From Caldisericota bacterium (GTDB lineage: Bacteria > Caldisericota > Caldisericia > Cryosericales > Cryosericaceae): a DNA stretch of 11,953 nt. A program made the translations under genes and the position numbers. The notes under the pieces were generated by a model that saw nothing but the letters and a program-made list of their open reading frames with translations, did no database searches and had not been told where the DNA came from. The DNA lies in contig JAPLGH010000148.1 in assembly GCA_026390285.1 (NCBI GenBank), positions 1 to 11,953 of the forward strand. Direction: 5' to 3'. The first letter of the stretch is position 1. Each line of letters opens with the position of its first letter. Positions 1 through 5,946 of this stretch are shown in pieces.

Positions 1-762
1 GGTTGGGCTAGGGAATTCCATCCCTTGTACCTCTCCCTTTTGAAGAGCAAGGTATCTCGAGGATGGATCGTCTATGACTCTGAAAACGAGCTTGTCAATC
101 GTGGGCGCTGTTCCCCAATAACCTGCGTTCTTCTCGAGGGTAATGTGGTCACCCTTGACCCATTCCACAAAACTGAACGGTCCGGTGCCCACCGGGTGAG
201 CAAACCACTGATCTTTCCACTGATTACAGCTCGTAGGGCTCACCACATCCACGGTGAACATCGCCATTGTGCTCAGGAAGGGTGCGAACGGTTGAGATAG
301 CGTGATCTTCACCGTCGAATCATCGACCTTCTCGGTCTTGGCTATTTCGCTGAAGCACCATCCCCAATACTCCCATTTTCCGTATTGATGGAATGGATGA
401 TTTGGGTCTCTCTGCCTTTCATAGGAGAACACAACCGCATCTGCGTTGAATGGAGTCCCGTCCTGAAATTTCACGTTCTGCCGGAGGTGGAACGTCCAGA
501 CGAGCCCATCTGTAGATGTATCCCAGCTCGTTGCAAGGCAGGGTTCTACCTCTGTCGAACCAGATTTGTACCTCACAAGCCCTTCAAAGATGTTGTTCAT
601 GACCGTTACAGATTCACCGTCTGTTACGTCCGCTGGGTCAAGCTCGACGGCATCTCCCTTCGCAAACACGAACGTTACTGGCTGCTTCGCTACAGGCTTG
701 CATCCAGCAAGAAGGCTTACACCTAGCACCAACACAAGCGCAACTACCAAAGTCCTCTTCAT
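1..762 (-). CDS. Family 5 ABC-transporter substrate-binding lipoprotein (partial, C-terminus outside window)
   Basis: This gene encodes the first 254 residues of an extracytoplasmic solute-binding protein of the peptide/nickel/oligosaccharide class (SBP_bac_5, DppA/OppA-like); it runs off the left edge. The N-terminus (MKRT, a hydrophobic stretch, then LLAGC) is a lipoprotein signal with the lipobox cysteine at residue 21, so the mature protein should be lipid-anchored outside the cytoplasmic membrane. Family hallmarks are an early 'LDPAD' segment, 'NNIFEGLV' near residue 57, 'VWTFHLRQNVKFQDGTPFNA' near 89-108, and 'GTGPFSFVEW' followed by 'KNAGYWG' near 193-217. The start is set by a strong Shine-Dalgarno (AGGGGAGGT on the minus strand, about 10 bases upstream). 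Solute specificity cannot be read from this part; members bind peptides, nickel or oligosaccharides. Permease and ATPase genes would be expected beyond the left edge. GC is lower (about 45-52% in sampled lines) and A/T-ending codons such as GTA, ACA and CTT are commoner than in neighbouring genes. Confidence 0.93.
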   Translation of the reverse strand, partial: MKRTLVVALVLVLGVSLLAGCKPVAKQPVTFVFAKGDAVELDPADVTDGESVTVMNNIFEGLVRYKSGSTEVEPCLATSWDTSTDGLVWTFHLRQNVKFQDGTPFNADAVVFSYERQRDPNHPFHQYGKWEYWGWCFSEIAKTEKVDDSTVKITLSQPFAPFLSTMAMFTVDVVSPTSCNQWKDQWFAHPVGTGPFSFVEWVKGDHITLEKNAGYWGTAPTIDKLVFRVIDDPSSRYLALQKGEVQGMEFPSPT

Positions 763-794
763 GCTGCTCTTACCTCCCCTTGGTTGATTTTTGT

Positions 795-889
795 TAGCAC
801 TTTTCTGAAGTTCTTCGCTTCTAGCCTGCGCCACTAGACCAAGTGCGTTGCTTGAATTGAGCACTTTTCTTGCTTTCACATGATTCTAG
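795..889. repeat. Diverged ~30-base duplication in the lipoprotein leader
   Basis: Two segments, 795-824 and 859-889, share an exact AGCACTTTTCT (796-806 and 860-870) and both end in TTCTAG (819-824 and 884-889); the middle has diverged. An inverted copy of the core, AAGTGC at 841-846, faces GCACTT at 861-866 across 14 bases. The region reads as an imperfect tandem duplication or an operator cluster. It lies in the presumed leader of the divergent lipoprotein gene. Confidence 0.4.
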
Positions 890-911
890 TGCATTCCTGG
901 AAACATTACAA
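883..911 (-). promoter_or_regulatory. Candidate sigma-70-type promoter for the lipoprotein gene
   Basis: On the minus strand TTGTAA (906-911) and TAGAAT (883-888) are separated by 17 bases, giving 4/6 and 5/6 matches to the -35 and -10 consensus. Transcription would start near 875 and give a leader of roughly 110 bases that contains the repeats described separately. This is a pattern match only. Confidence 0.4.
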
Positions 912-928
912 CTTCCGTGAGTGCATTC
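888..928. repeat. 9-base direct repeat AGTGCATTC around the lipoprotein promoter
   Basis: AGTGCATTC occurs at 888-896 and 920-928, with starts 32 bases apart (about three helical turns). The two copies bracket the candidate minus-strand -35 (906-911), and the first abuts the -10. That placement suits a regulator binding site, but no regulator can be named. Confidence 0.4.
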
Positions 929-940
929 TTGTCGACCGTG

Positions 941-968
941 TTGCACCAGTCTCGCCGAGTCTTACAAT
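941..968 (+). promoter_or_regulatory. Candidate promoter of pgi
   Basis: TTGCAC (941-946), a 16-base spacer and TACAAT (963-968) stand just upstream of the pgi ribosome-binding site. The -10 matches 5/6; the -35 keeps only the TTG core. Transcription would begin near 975, about 20 bases before the ATG at 994, so longer reading-frame starts upstream would not be on the transcript. Confidence 0.45.
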
Positions 969-981
969 GCTTGAGAGACAT

Positions 982-988
982 GGAGGTG
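982..988 (+). promoter_or_regulatory. Ribosome-binding site that decides the pgi start
   Basis: GGAGGTG lies 5-7 bases upstream of the ATG at 994. The frame is open further upstream (ATG at 880 and 967), but those starts lack a comparable site and the extra residues do not resemble the family. Confidence 0.75.
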
Positions 989-993
989 TCGGA

Positions 994-2343
994 ATGAGCG
1001 GACTGATTCGACTGGATAGCACATGGGCTCTCGATCATATCGACGCCGAGGAGATCGACGGAGAAATGAGAGAGGCAGCACTGCAGTTCCAACTTCTTGT
1101 CGACAGGAAAGGAGCTGGCTCCGAATACACCGGATGGCTCGACCTGCCCGTCGACACTCCTGAAAGCGTTGTTGCCAGGCTCGAACAGGTAGCTGCCACA
1201 CTCCGCGAACAATCCGATGTTGTTGTCGTCTGCGGCGTCGGAGGCTCCTATCTGGGGGCTCGAGCGGGGGTGGAGTTTCTAGAAGGCGTGCCGTCTCATT
1301 TGAAGACCGACAGCTTGCCTGATATTCTCTTCGCCGGCAACAGCCTCAGTTCATGGCAGTTTCGAAAGCTTCTCGACAAGCTCGAAGGCCGTCGCTTTTC
1401 CGTCGTGGTCATTTCGAAATCCGGCACGACGCTTGAGACCGCGGTTGCCTTCCACATCCTGAGAACAGAACTGGTTCGACGGTTCGGCACAGGAGAAGCA
1501 CGCAAACGCATTGTGGCCATAACTGACTCGCAGCACGGGACTCTGCACGATCTTGCCAGGGACGAGGACCTCGCCACATTCGACCTGCCCCGTGATGTCG
1601 GGGGACGCTACTCGGTACTCACTCCAGTTGGATTGCTGCCATTCGCGGTTGCGGGTCTGGATATCGGCTCGCTGCTGCGAGGCGCTGCAGAACAGCGCGC
1701 TGCCAGCCTCGATTCACCTCCAGCGACCAATGACGCTCTTCAGTACGCTGTCGCGCGACGCCTTCTGAACGCGAGTGGCAAGAAGATCGAACTGCTAACA
1801 AGTTTCGAGCCATGCCTCCACTATGTCGGCGAATGGTGGAAACAACTCTTCGGTGAGAGCGAGGGCAAGGATGGTAAGGGGGTGTTCCCAGCGTCTGCAG
1901 AGTTCACCACCGATCTTCACTCGCTTGGACAATTTGTTCAGGAAGGAACTCGCTCCCTCTTCGAGACGGTCGTCGATGTGACCGCCCCTGCCGAGGTGAC
2001 GTTCCTCTGCGATGCGGACTCACCGGACGGGCTTGCCTACCTGAACGGCCGAAACCTGTCCGCCATGAACCACGACGCCAGGATCGGCACGCTTCTTGCT
2101 CACCACGACGGCGGCGTGCCTGTGCTTCAGTTGACGGTACCCGATGTGTCAGAAAGCAGTTTTGGGGCCATGGTGTACTTCTTCGAGGTGGCCTGCGCGG
2201 TTGGAGGCTACATGCTCGGTATCAACCCCTTTGACCAGCCTGGGGTAGAAGCATACAAACGCAACATGTTTGCTCTCCTGGGCAAGGCGGGCACGGAGGC
2301 CGAAGCCGTGGACATCCATTCGCGTCTCGCCAGGCACAACTGA
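994..2343 (+). CDS. pgi: Glucose-6-phosphate isomerase
   Basis: This enzyme interconverts glucose 6-phosphate and fructose 6-phosphate in glycolysis and gluconeogenesis, in the cytoplasm. The 449-residue product matches the short bacterial form (about 445-450 residues, Bacillus/Thermotoga type). The first SIS domain shows GVGGSYLGAR (81-90) and the sugar-phosphate loop SKSGTTLET (141-149). PGI signature 1 is DVGGRYSVLTPVG (201-213). The catalytic glutamate region is GESEGKDGKG (287-296), followed by the conserved histidine in TDLHS (306-310). Signature 2 ends in FDQPGVEAYK (413-422), whose lysine is the conserved active-site residue. All key motifs are present, so the enzyme should be active. 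The ATG at 994 was chosen for its GGAGGTG site and the family length. The gene stands alone, with its own candidate promoter, and converges on the ROK kinase that would supply its substrate. Confidence 0.97.
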   Translation: MSGLIRLDSTWALDHIDAEEIDGEMREAALQFQLLVDRKGAGSEYTGWLDLPVDTPESVVARLEQVAATLREQSDVVVVCGVGGSYLGARAGVEFLEGVPSHLKTDSLPDILFAGNSLSSWQFRKLLDKLEGRRFSVVVISKSGTTLETAVAFHILRTELVRRFGTGEARKRIVAITDSQHGTLHDLARDEDLATFDLPRDVGGRYSVLTPVGLLPFAVAGLDIGSLLRGAAEQRAASLDSPPATNDALQYAVARRLLNASGKKIELLTSFEPCLHYVGEWWKQLFGESEGKDGKGVFPASAEFTTDLHSLGQFVQEGTRSLFETVVDVTAPAEVTFLCDADSPDGLAYLNGRNLSAMNHDARIGTLLAHHDGGVPVLQLTVPDVSESSFGAMVYFFEVACAVGGYMLGINPFDQPGVEAYKRNMFALLGKAGTEAEAVDIHSRLARHN

Positions 2344-2377
2344 CGAGCGTCAAGCAAGATTCCGTGGCGGCAACGCC

Positions 2378-2398
2378 CGCCGAGGGGCGTCTCCGGCG
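2378..2398. terminator. Weak GC hairpin between convergent pgi and glk
   Basis: In the 67-base gap between the two convergent stops, CGCCG (2378-2382) can pair with CGGCG (2394-2398), extended by AG/CT with a one-base bulge. An overlapping alternative pairs GGCGG with CCGCC just upstream. Neither strand has a T-tract, so this is not a classical intrinsic terminator. It could still be a bidirectional block to convergent transcription. Confidence 0.25.
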
Positions 2399-2410
2399 AC
2401 TCAGACGAGT

Positions 2411-3391
2411 TTACATCGAGTAGACAGCCTGCCCCTTGAGAAGCTGGTCTGCGAGAAGAGCCGCACCCACAGCGCCGGCATCATTCCTGTAGTGGGCCAT
2501 CGCGAACTCGATGCCCTCGAACAGGAGCGGCAAAGAACGCCGCTGGGCAACCCGCTTCATTTCATCCATGAGCAGCCCTGACTCGGCAACCCCGCCGCCA
2601 AGCACGATCATGTCTAGATCAAGGATGTTGATGATTCCCCCGGCCGCCCGGCCGAGAGAACGGGCCGCCTGCTTGAACGCTTGCTGTGCCAGGTCGTCTC
2701 CGTTCTGAGCAAACACGGAAATGGTCCGGGCCGATGCGGCATCTTCAATCGTCATAAGGCTCTTCGAACCTCGAGCCAGCGCACGCTTTACATACCGCTC
2801 GATGCCGGTGCCAGAACCGACCGTCTCCAGGCAACCATGTCGACCACAGCCACACAGCAAGCCCCGGTCCACCATCGGAATATGTCCCATTTCGCCTGCA
2901 AAGCCGTGGCGGCCGACGTACAAATGCCCGTCCAGGATGAGCGCTCCCCCAACACCAGTCCCGACAGAAAACATGGCGACATTGCGGCGACCCACGGCAA
3001 CCCCACTGGCCCACTCGGCAAAGAGCGCACAGTTAGCATCATTTTCGAGATAAGCAGGAGCGTCCGTGCCCTCAGCCACGATTTGTGCAAGTGCTACATC
3101 TCGCACACCGGGCATGTTGGGAGAAAAGCGCAGAACGCCACGTTTCTGATCGACCATGCCAGCACACCCGATACCGGTGCCCAAGATGGAAGTCCCGGCA
3201 CCTGTTGCCCGCTGACGCAGGTCTACCATTCCCTTCAGAATAAGCTCTGAGAATTCGCGACCGGACTGAGCAGCGTAGGGCAGGACGAGCTTGTACTGCA
3301 TGGATCCATTGGACCATAGGATGAAGGTAACCTTCGTTCCCCCTATGTCGACCCCTGCCACTGTACGCCCTGCAATGCTTGATTTCTTCAT
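2411..3391 (-). CDS. glk: ROK-family sugar kinase, probable glucokinase
   Basis: The 326-residue product is a ROK-family kinase, most likely an ATP-dependent glucokinase making glucose 6-phosphate. The N-terminal phosphate-binding loop is DIGGTK (15-20). The catalytic aspartate is D118 in ENDAN (116-120). SVGTGVGGA (142-150) is the second nucleotide-binding element. The sugar- and zinc-binding block has E167-M-G-H170 followed by CGCGRHGCLE (180-189), the ROK zinc motif with H170, C180, C182 and C187. VLGGGV (263-268) is the C-terminal adenosine motif. The length matches bacterial ROK glucokinases (about 310-330). The ATG follows AGAGGT at 8 bases. The gene lies downstream of a ROK repressor on the same strand but has its own strong promoter in the 111-base gap. 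Convergent pgi supports a glucose role; another hexose or N-acetylhexosamine cannot be excluded from sequence alone. Confidence 0.9.
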   Translation of the reverse strand: MKKSSIAGRTVAGVDIGGTKVTFILWSNGSMQYKLVLPYAAQSGREFSELILKGMVDLRQRATGAGTSILGTGIGCAGMVDQKRGVLRFSPNMPGVRDVALAQIVAEGTDAPAYLENDANCALFAEWASGVAVGRRNVAMFSVGTGVGGALILDGHLYVGRHGFAGEMGHIPMVDRGLLCGCGRHGCLETVGSGTGIERYVKRALARGSKSLMTIEDAASARTISVFAQNGDDLAQQAFKQAARSLGRAAGGIINILDLDMIVLGGGVAESGLLMDEMKRVAQRRSLPLLFEGIEFAMAHYRNDAGAVGAALLADQLLKGQAVYSM

Positions 3392-3426
3392 GTCGCCGAC
3401 CTCTCATTCGGTTTTGCACACAACAT

Positions 3427-3445
3427 TACTAATACGATTATTGTA
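3427..3445. promoter_or_regulatory. Imperfect inverted repeat over the kinase -10 (candidate operator)
   Basis: The plus strand reads TAC-T-AATA-CGAT-TATT-GTA: arms TAC/AATA and TATT/GTA around a 4-base centre, with one unpaired base in the left arm. It covers the kinase -10 (3440-3445) and the expected start point. An overlapping direct repeat ATCGTA (minus strand, 11 bases apart) is also present. A/T-rich inverted repeats over promoters are typical of ROK repressor sites, and the neighbouring repressor is the natural candidate. Inference from position only. Confidence 0.35.
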
Positions 3446-3467
3446 CGATGACGACAGGGACTGTCAA
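3440..3467 (-). promoter_or_regulatory. Strong sigma-70-type promoter of the ROK kinase gene
   Basis: On the minus strand a perfect TTGACA (3462-3467) is followed after 16 bases by TACAAT (3440-3445), a 5/6 match to the -10. The start point would be near 3433, about 42 bases ahead of the kinase ATG. The -35 begins only about 35 bases after the repressor stop, so the kinase can be transcribed independently of the repressor. Confidence 0.75.
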
Positions 3468-3502
3468 GCCTTCGAACAGGGTCCTCAGCGACGGCGTTCC
3501 TC

Positions 3503-4705
3503 TCAAACGGTCACGTAATCATAGGGGTTCTCGAGGAAATCGTCGAGAACCACCGTCATTGCCCCAAGAAGAGTACTATTTTCGGATAAGGAGGACAGCG
3601 TGATAGAGACCTGATTGGCGACGTGGTAGAAGCAACGCTCCGTGATGGTGCGCTTCATGGGCTCCAGAATGGGAGCCCCCAGAGCCGCCACCTGGCCTGT
3701 GACGATGATACGCTGAGGAGCCAGGAGGTTCACCAGATTGATGACTGCATATCCGATGAGCTCACCCTTCTCCTTCAGGACACCCAGCACCTTGGCGTCT
3801 CCCTCGGCACTCAACTGTTGAAGCTCCCCAAACGACAGCTGTCGACCGACCTGGGCCGAAGTGTCTTCGAGAATGCCGCGCAGCCCAGCATATAACTCGA
3901 CACATCCACGGTTCCCACAGTCACACCACTTGCCGTGACGGCGGTCGACCGATGTATGGCCGATTTCGCCCGAGACGCCAAAGTTGCCGGTGTACAAGCG
4001 CCCCCCGGCAATGATGCCGGCGCCAATCCCGTAGCCAAGGTGTACCAGGACAAAATCCGAGGCATCGCGACCTTGACCGAAGAACTTCTCGGCAACAGCC
4101 TCAGCGTTTGCGTCATTGATAACGAACGTTGGAAAACCGAAACGCGTCTGCAGCACCTGCCGGACCTGGAGGTTGCGAATCGATGGAAAGTTCGGCACAC
4201 TGATAACGACCCCCGCCTCAGAGTTGATGAGCCCGGGCGCGGAGAAGCCCATTCCGATGACCGTGATGCCCCGGTGACGGTCGAGCAGTTCCTGAACGGT
4301 CTCCAGCACTCTCTCGAACTCCGTCTTGATGGAGCCCCGAGGATCGATGGTCCGCTCTGTGTGGTCGAGAATGCCCCCGGCAAGGTCCATGATAGCTGTG
4401 CGGACATGCGCCCACGAGAAATCGATGGCCACGATGTAGCGCGATCTGCCGTTGAAGTGCAGCACAACCGGTTTGCGCCCCACACCTGCACTCGATCCCG
4501 GCGACTCAGTGACAACACCCTGCTCAACGAGAAAGGAGACAATACGCGAGACTGTCGGAGCGGTCAACCCAGTGATCCGGACCAAGTCAGCTCGGGAAAT
4601 ATCGTTTCTCTCATGAACGGTTCGGAGAATACTGGAGGTGTTCTCCGCCTTGATACTGGTCTGGTTCTTGCCAATGTGCCTGCTTGCCCTGGGCTTTGTG
4701 GTCAT
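3503..4705 (-). CDS. ROK-family transcriptional repressor (NagC/XylR/Mlc-like)
   Basis: The 400-residue product has the layout of ROK sugar-responsive repressors. An N-terminal winged helix-turn-helix (about 20-80) contains ISRADLVRITGLTAPTVSRI, followed by a wing ending in GRKPV. The ROK sensor domain follows: SAPGLINSEAG (155-165), IND in 197-199, GYGIGAG (224-230), GEIGH (246-250) and zinc motif CDCGNRGCVE (261-270). The kinase phosphate loop DIGGTK is replaced by DFSWAH (95-100), so ATP binding and kinase activity are unlikely, as is usual for the regulators. It should bind DNA as a repressor and release it on binding a sugar or sugar phosphate. Probable targets are its own promoter, the kinase downstream and perhaps pgi. 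The ATG at 4705 follows GAGGAG by 5 bases; the frame continues upstream to 4939, but that extension is not family-like and crosses the promoter. Confidence 0.93.
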   Translation of the reverse strand: MTTKPRASRHIGKNQTSIKAENTSSILRTVHERNDISRADLVRITGLTAPTVSRIVSFLVEQGVVTESPGSSAGVGRKPVVLHFNGRSRYIVAIDFSWAHVRTAIMDLAGGILDHTERTIDPRGSIKTEFERVLETVQELLDRHRGITVIGMGFSAPGLINSEAGVVISVPNFPSIRNLQVRQVLQTRFGFPTFVINDANAEAVAEKFFGQGRDASDFVLVHLGYGIGAGIIAGGRLYTGNFGVSGEIGHTSVDRRHGKWCDCGNRGCVELYAGLRGILEDTSAQVGRQLSFGELQQLSAEGDAKVLGVLKEKGELIGYAVINLVNLLAPQRIIVTGQVAALGAPILEPMKRTITERCFYHVANQVSITLSSLSENSTLLGAMTVVLDDFLENPYDYVTV

Positions 4706-4710
4706 GACAT

Positions 4711-4716
4711 CTCCTC
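4711..4716 (-). promoter_or_regulatory. Ribosome-binding site that decides the repressor start
   Basis: GAGGAG on the minus strand lies 5 bases ahead of the ATG at 4705. It favours this start over the longer open frame reaching 4939. Confidence 0.65.
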
Positions 4717-4751
4717 GTTGCAGCAATATGCGCGGACCTCTACCAAAAGTA

Positions 4752-4781
4752 AGTATAGCAGCAATCCCATGAGAGTCGTAA
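4752..4781 (-). promoter_or_regulatory. Extended -10 promoter of the ROK repressor gene
   Basis: On the minus strand TATACT (4752-4757) is preceded by TGC (4758-4760), an extended -10 element. A poor -35-like TTACGA lies at 4776-4781 with an 18-base spacer, as expected when an extended -10 compensates. The leader would be about 40 bases. Confidence 0.5.
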
Positions 4782-4801
4782 CAGTGCCGGCCGGCCCTTC
4801 T

Positions 4802-4848
4802 TCGTGTGACACAACACCCCAGTGCTTGTCCCCAAGCGACTCGTGTGA
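4802..4848. repeat. 8-base direct repeat TCGTGTGA between the divergent promoters
   Basis: TCGTGTGA occurs at 4802-4809 and 4841-4848, 39 bases apart, in the spacer between the repressor and pheS promoters. The second copy ends 13 bases before the pheS -35. It could be a pair of protein-binding sites, but chance repetition of an 8-mer is possible. Confidence 0.2.
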
Positions 4849-4861
4849 ACTGCAGGTTTGC

Positions 4862-4889
4862 TTGTAAACAGCCCGAATCAACATACAAT
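4862..4889 (+). promoter_or_regulatory. Candidate promoter of the pheS operon
   Basis: TTGTAA (4862-4867), 16 bases, then TACAAT (4884-4889), giving 4/6 and 5/6 consensus matches. The start would lie near 4896, leaving a leader of about 37 bases with no room for a T-box riboswitch or a leader peptide. Confidence 0.55.
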
Positions 4890-4932
4890 TCATATGACAA
4901 TCGCTTGATTGACACTGAACGAGGAGCAGCAC

Positions 4933-5937
4933 ATGCCAAGCACGATAGACGAAATACGTTCGGCCCTGGAGGCGCGGCTGACTGCCGCTCGCGATGCTCA
5001 GGAGGTTCGCAATGCTCAGATCGAGTACCTGGGAAAGAAGGGCACGCTGACGGCGTTGCTCAAGCACATCTCAGCTTTGTCCGAGGACCAGCGGAGACAG
5101 TTCGGCGAGCAAGTCAATGCTCTTAAGCAATGGGCAGTGCAAGCCGTCGACCAGAGATTGTCAGAATTGTCTTCCACGACGCGCACGTACGACATCGACT
5201 TTTCTCTGCCGGGACAACTCATGCCAGCCGGCAGGAAGCATATCCTCACGCAAGTCGAGGAAGAGGTCGAGTCGGCTTTCCTTTCCATGGGATTCGACAT
5301 CAAAGACGGTCCGGAAATCGAGCAGGAATACTACAACTTTGAGGCACTCAACATCCCTGCGGATCACCCCGCACGCGACATGCAAGACACGTTCTATCTG
5401 GCGCCTGGCGTACTTCTGCGCACGCACACGTCACCTATCCAGGTCCGGACGATGAAGCACGAGAAGCCGCCCATACGGATGATTGCCACCGGAAGATGCT
5501 ACCGTCGCGACGCGGTCGATGCAAGCCACACTCCCGTGTTTACGCAGGTCGAAGGTCTGGTCATCGACAAGGGCATCACGTTCGCTGACCTGAAGGGAGT
5601 ACTGCAGGAGTTCGTGAGAGGAGTATTCGGCTCATCCACCAACGTCAAGCTCCTTCCCTCATTCTTTCCATTCGTCGAGCCGGGCGCCGAGACAGCAATC
5701 TCCTGCCCTATCTGCGGCGGCAAAGGGTGCCCGACCTGCAAGAACTCCGGCTGGATCGAGATGGGCGGATCAGGCATGGTTCACCAGAACGTCCTGCAGG
5801 AAGTCGGATACGACACCAGCATCTACCAGGGGTTTGCGTTTGGGTGGGGCATCGAGCGGATAGCGATGATCAAGTACGGAATTCGTGACATCCGCATGTT
5901 CTACGACAACGACCTGGACTTCCTGAGTCAGTTTTGA
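4933..5937 (+). CDS. pheS: Phenylalanyl-tRNA synthetase alpha subunit
   Basis: This is the catalytic subunit of the (alpha-beta)2 class II enzyme that charges tRNA-Phe. The 334 residues match the usual bacterial length (about 327-350). An N-terminal tRNA-binding coiled coil (1-85) precedes the catalytic core. HPARDMQDTF (145-154) and LRTHTSPIQVRTM (162-174) belong to class II motif 2 surroundings; GRCYRRD (187-193) and FTQVEGLVID (203-212) follow. A CPICGGKGCPTC knuckle (258-269) resembles the cysteine pairs of many bacterial PheS proteins. Motif 3 is FGWGIERIAMIKYGIRDIR (303-321). The alanine in FAFG (302) corresponds to the position that sets phenylalanine-size specificity in E. coli PheS. 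The start at 4933 is set by GAGGAG six bases upstream; the open frame reaches a TTG at 4909 that lacks such a site. First gene of the apparent operon. Confidence 0.97.
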   Translation: MPSTIDEIRSALEARLTAARDAQEVRNAQIEYLGKKGTLTALLKHISALSEDQRRQFGEQVNALKQWAVQAVDQRLSELSSTTRTYDIDFSLPGQLMPAGRKHILTQVEEEVESAFLSMGFDIKDGPEIEQEYYNFEALNIPADHPARDMQDTFYLAPGVLLRTHTSPIQVRTMKHEKPPIRMIATGRCYRRDAVDASHTPVFTQVEGLVIDKGITFADLKGVLQEFVRGVFGSSTNVKLLPSFFPFVEPGAETAISCPICGGKGCPTCKNSGWIEMGGSGMVHQNVLQEVGYDTSIYQGFAFGWGIERIAMIKYGIRDIRMFYDNDLDFLSQF

Positions 5938-5946
5938 GGTGACTGG

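Noticed and set aside
880..993. Longer N-terminus for pgi starting at ATG 880 or 967
   Set aside because: No ribosome-binding site near these starts, the extra residues do not resemble the family, and a candidate promoter -10 lies at 963-968. ATG 994 has GGAGGTG and gives the usual length.
2341..2352. Perfect inverted repeat TGACG-AG-CGTCA at the pgi stop
   Set aside because: The two-base centre cannot form a hairpin loop and there is no T-tract; probably chance and coding constraint.
2681..3250. 189-codon open frame on the plus strand
   Set aside because: Antisense to the ROK kinase gene, which has all its catalytic and zinc motifs.
3935..4867. 310-codon open frame on the plus strand
   Set aside because: Antisense to the well-supported ROK repressor, with no recognisable domain; a typical shadow frame in GC-rich coding DNA.
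4706..4932. T-box riboswitch or leader peptide ahead of pheS
   Set aside because: I see no T-box-like core, no phenylalanine-rich leader frame and no terminator hairpin with a T-tract; the likely leader is only about 37 bases.
4706..4939. N-terminal extension of the ROK repressor to 4939
   Set aside because: It crosses the extended -10 promoter and reaches into pheS; ATG 4705 has GAGGAG and begins directly before the helix-turn-helix domain.
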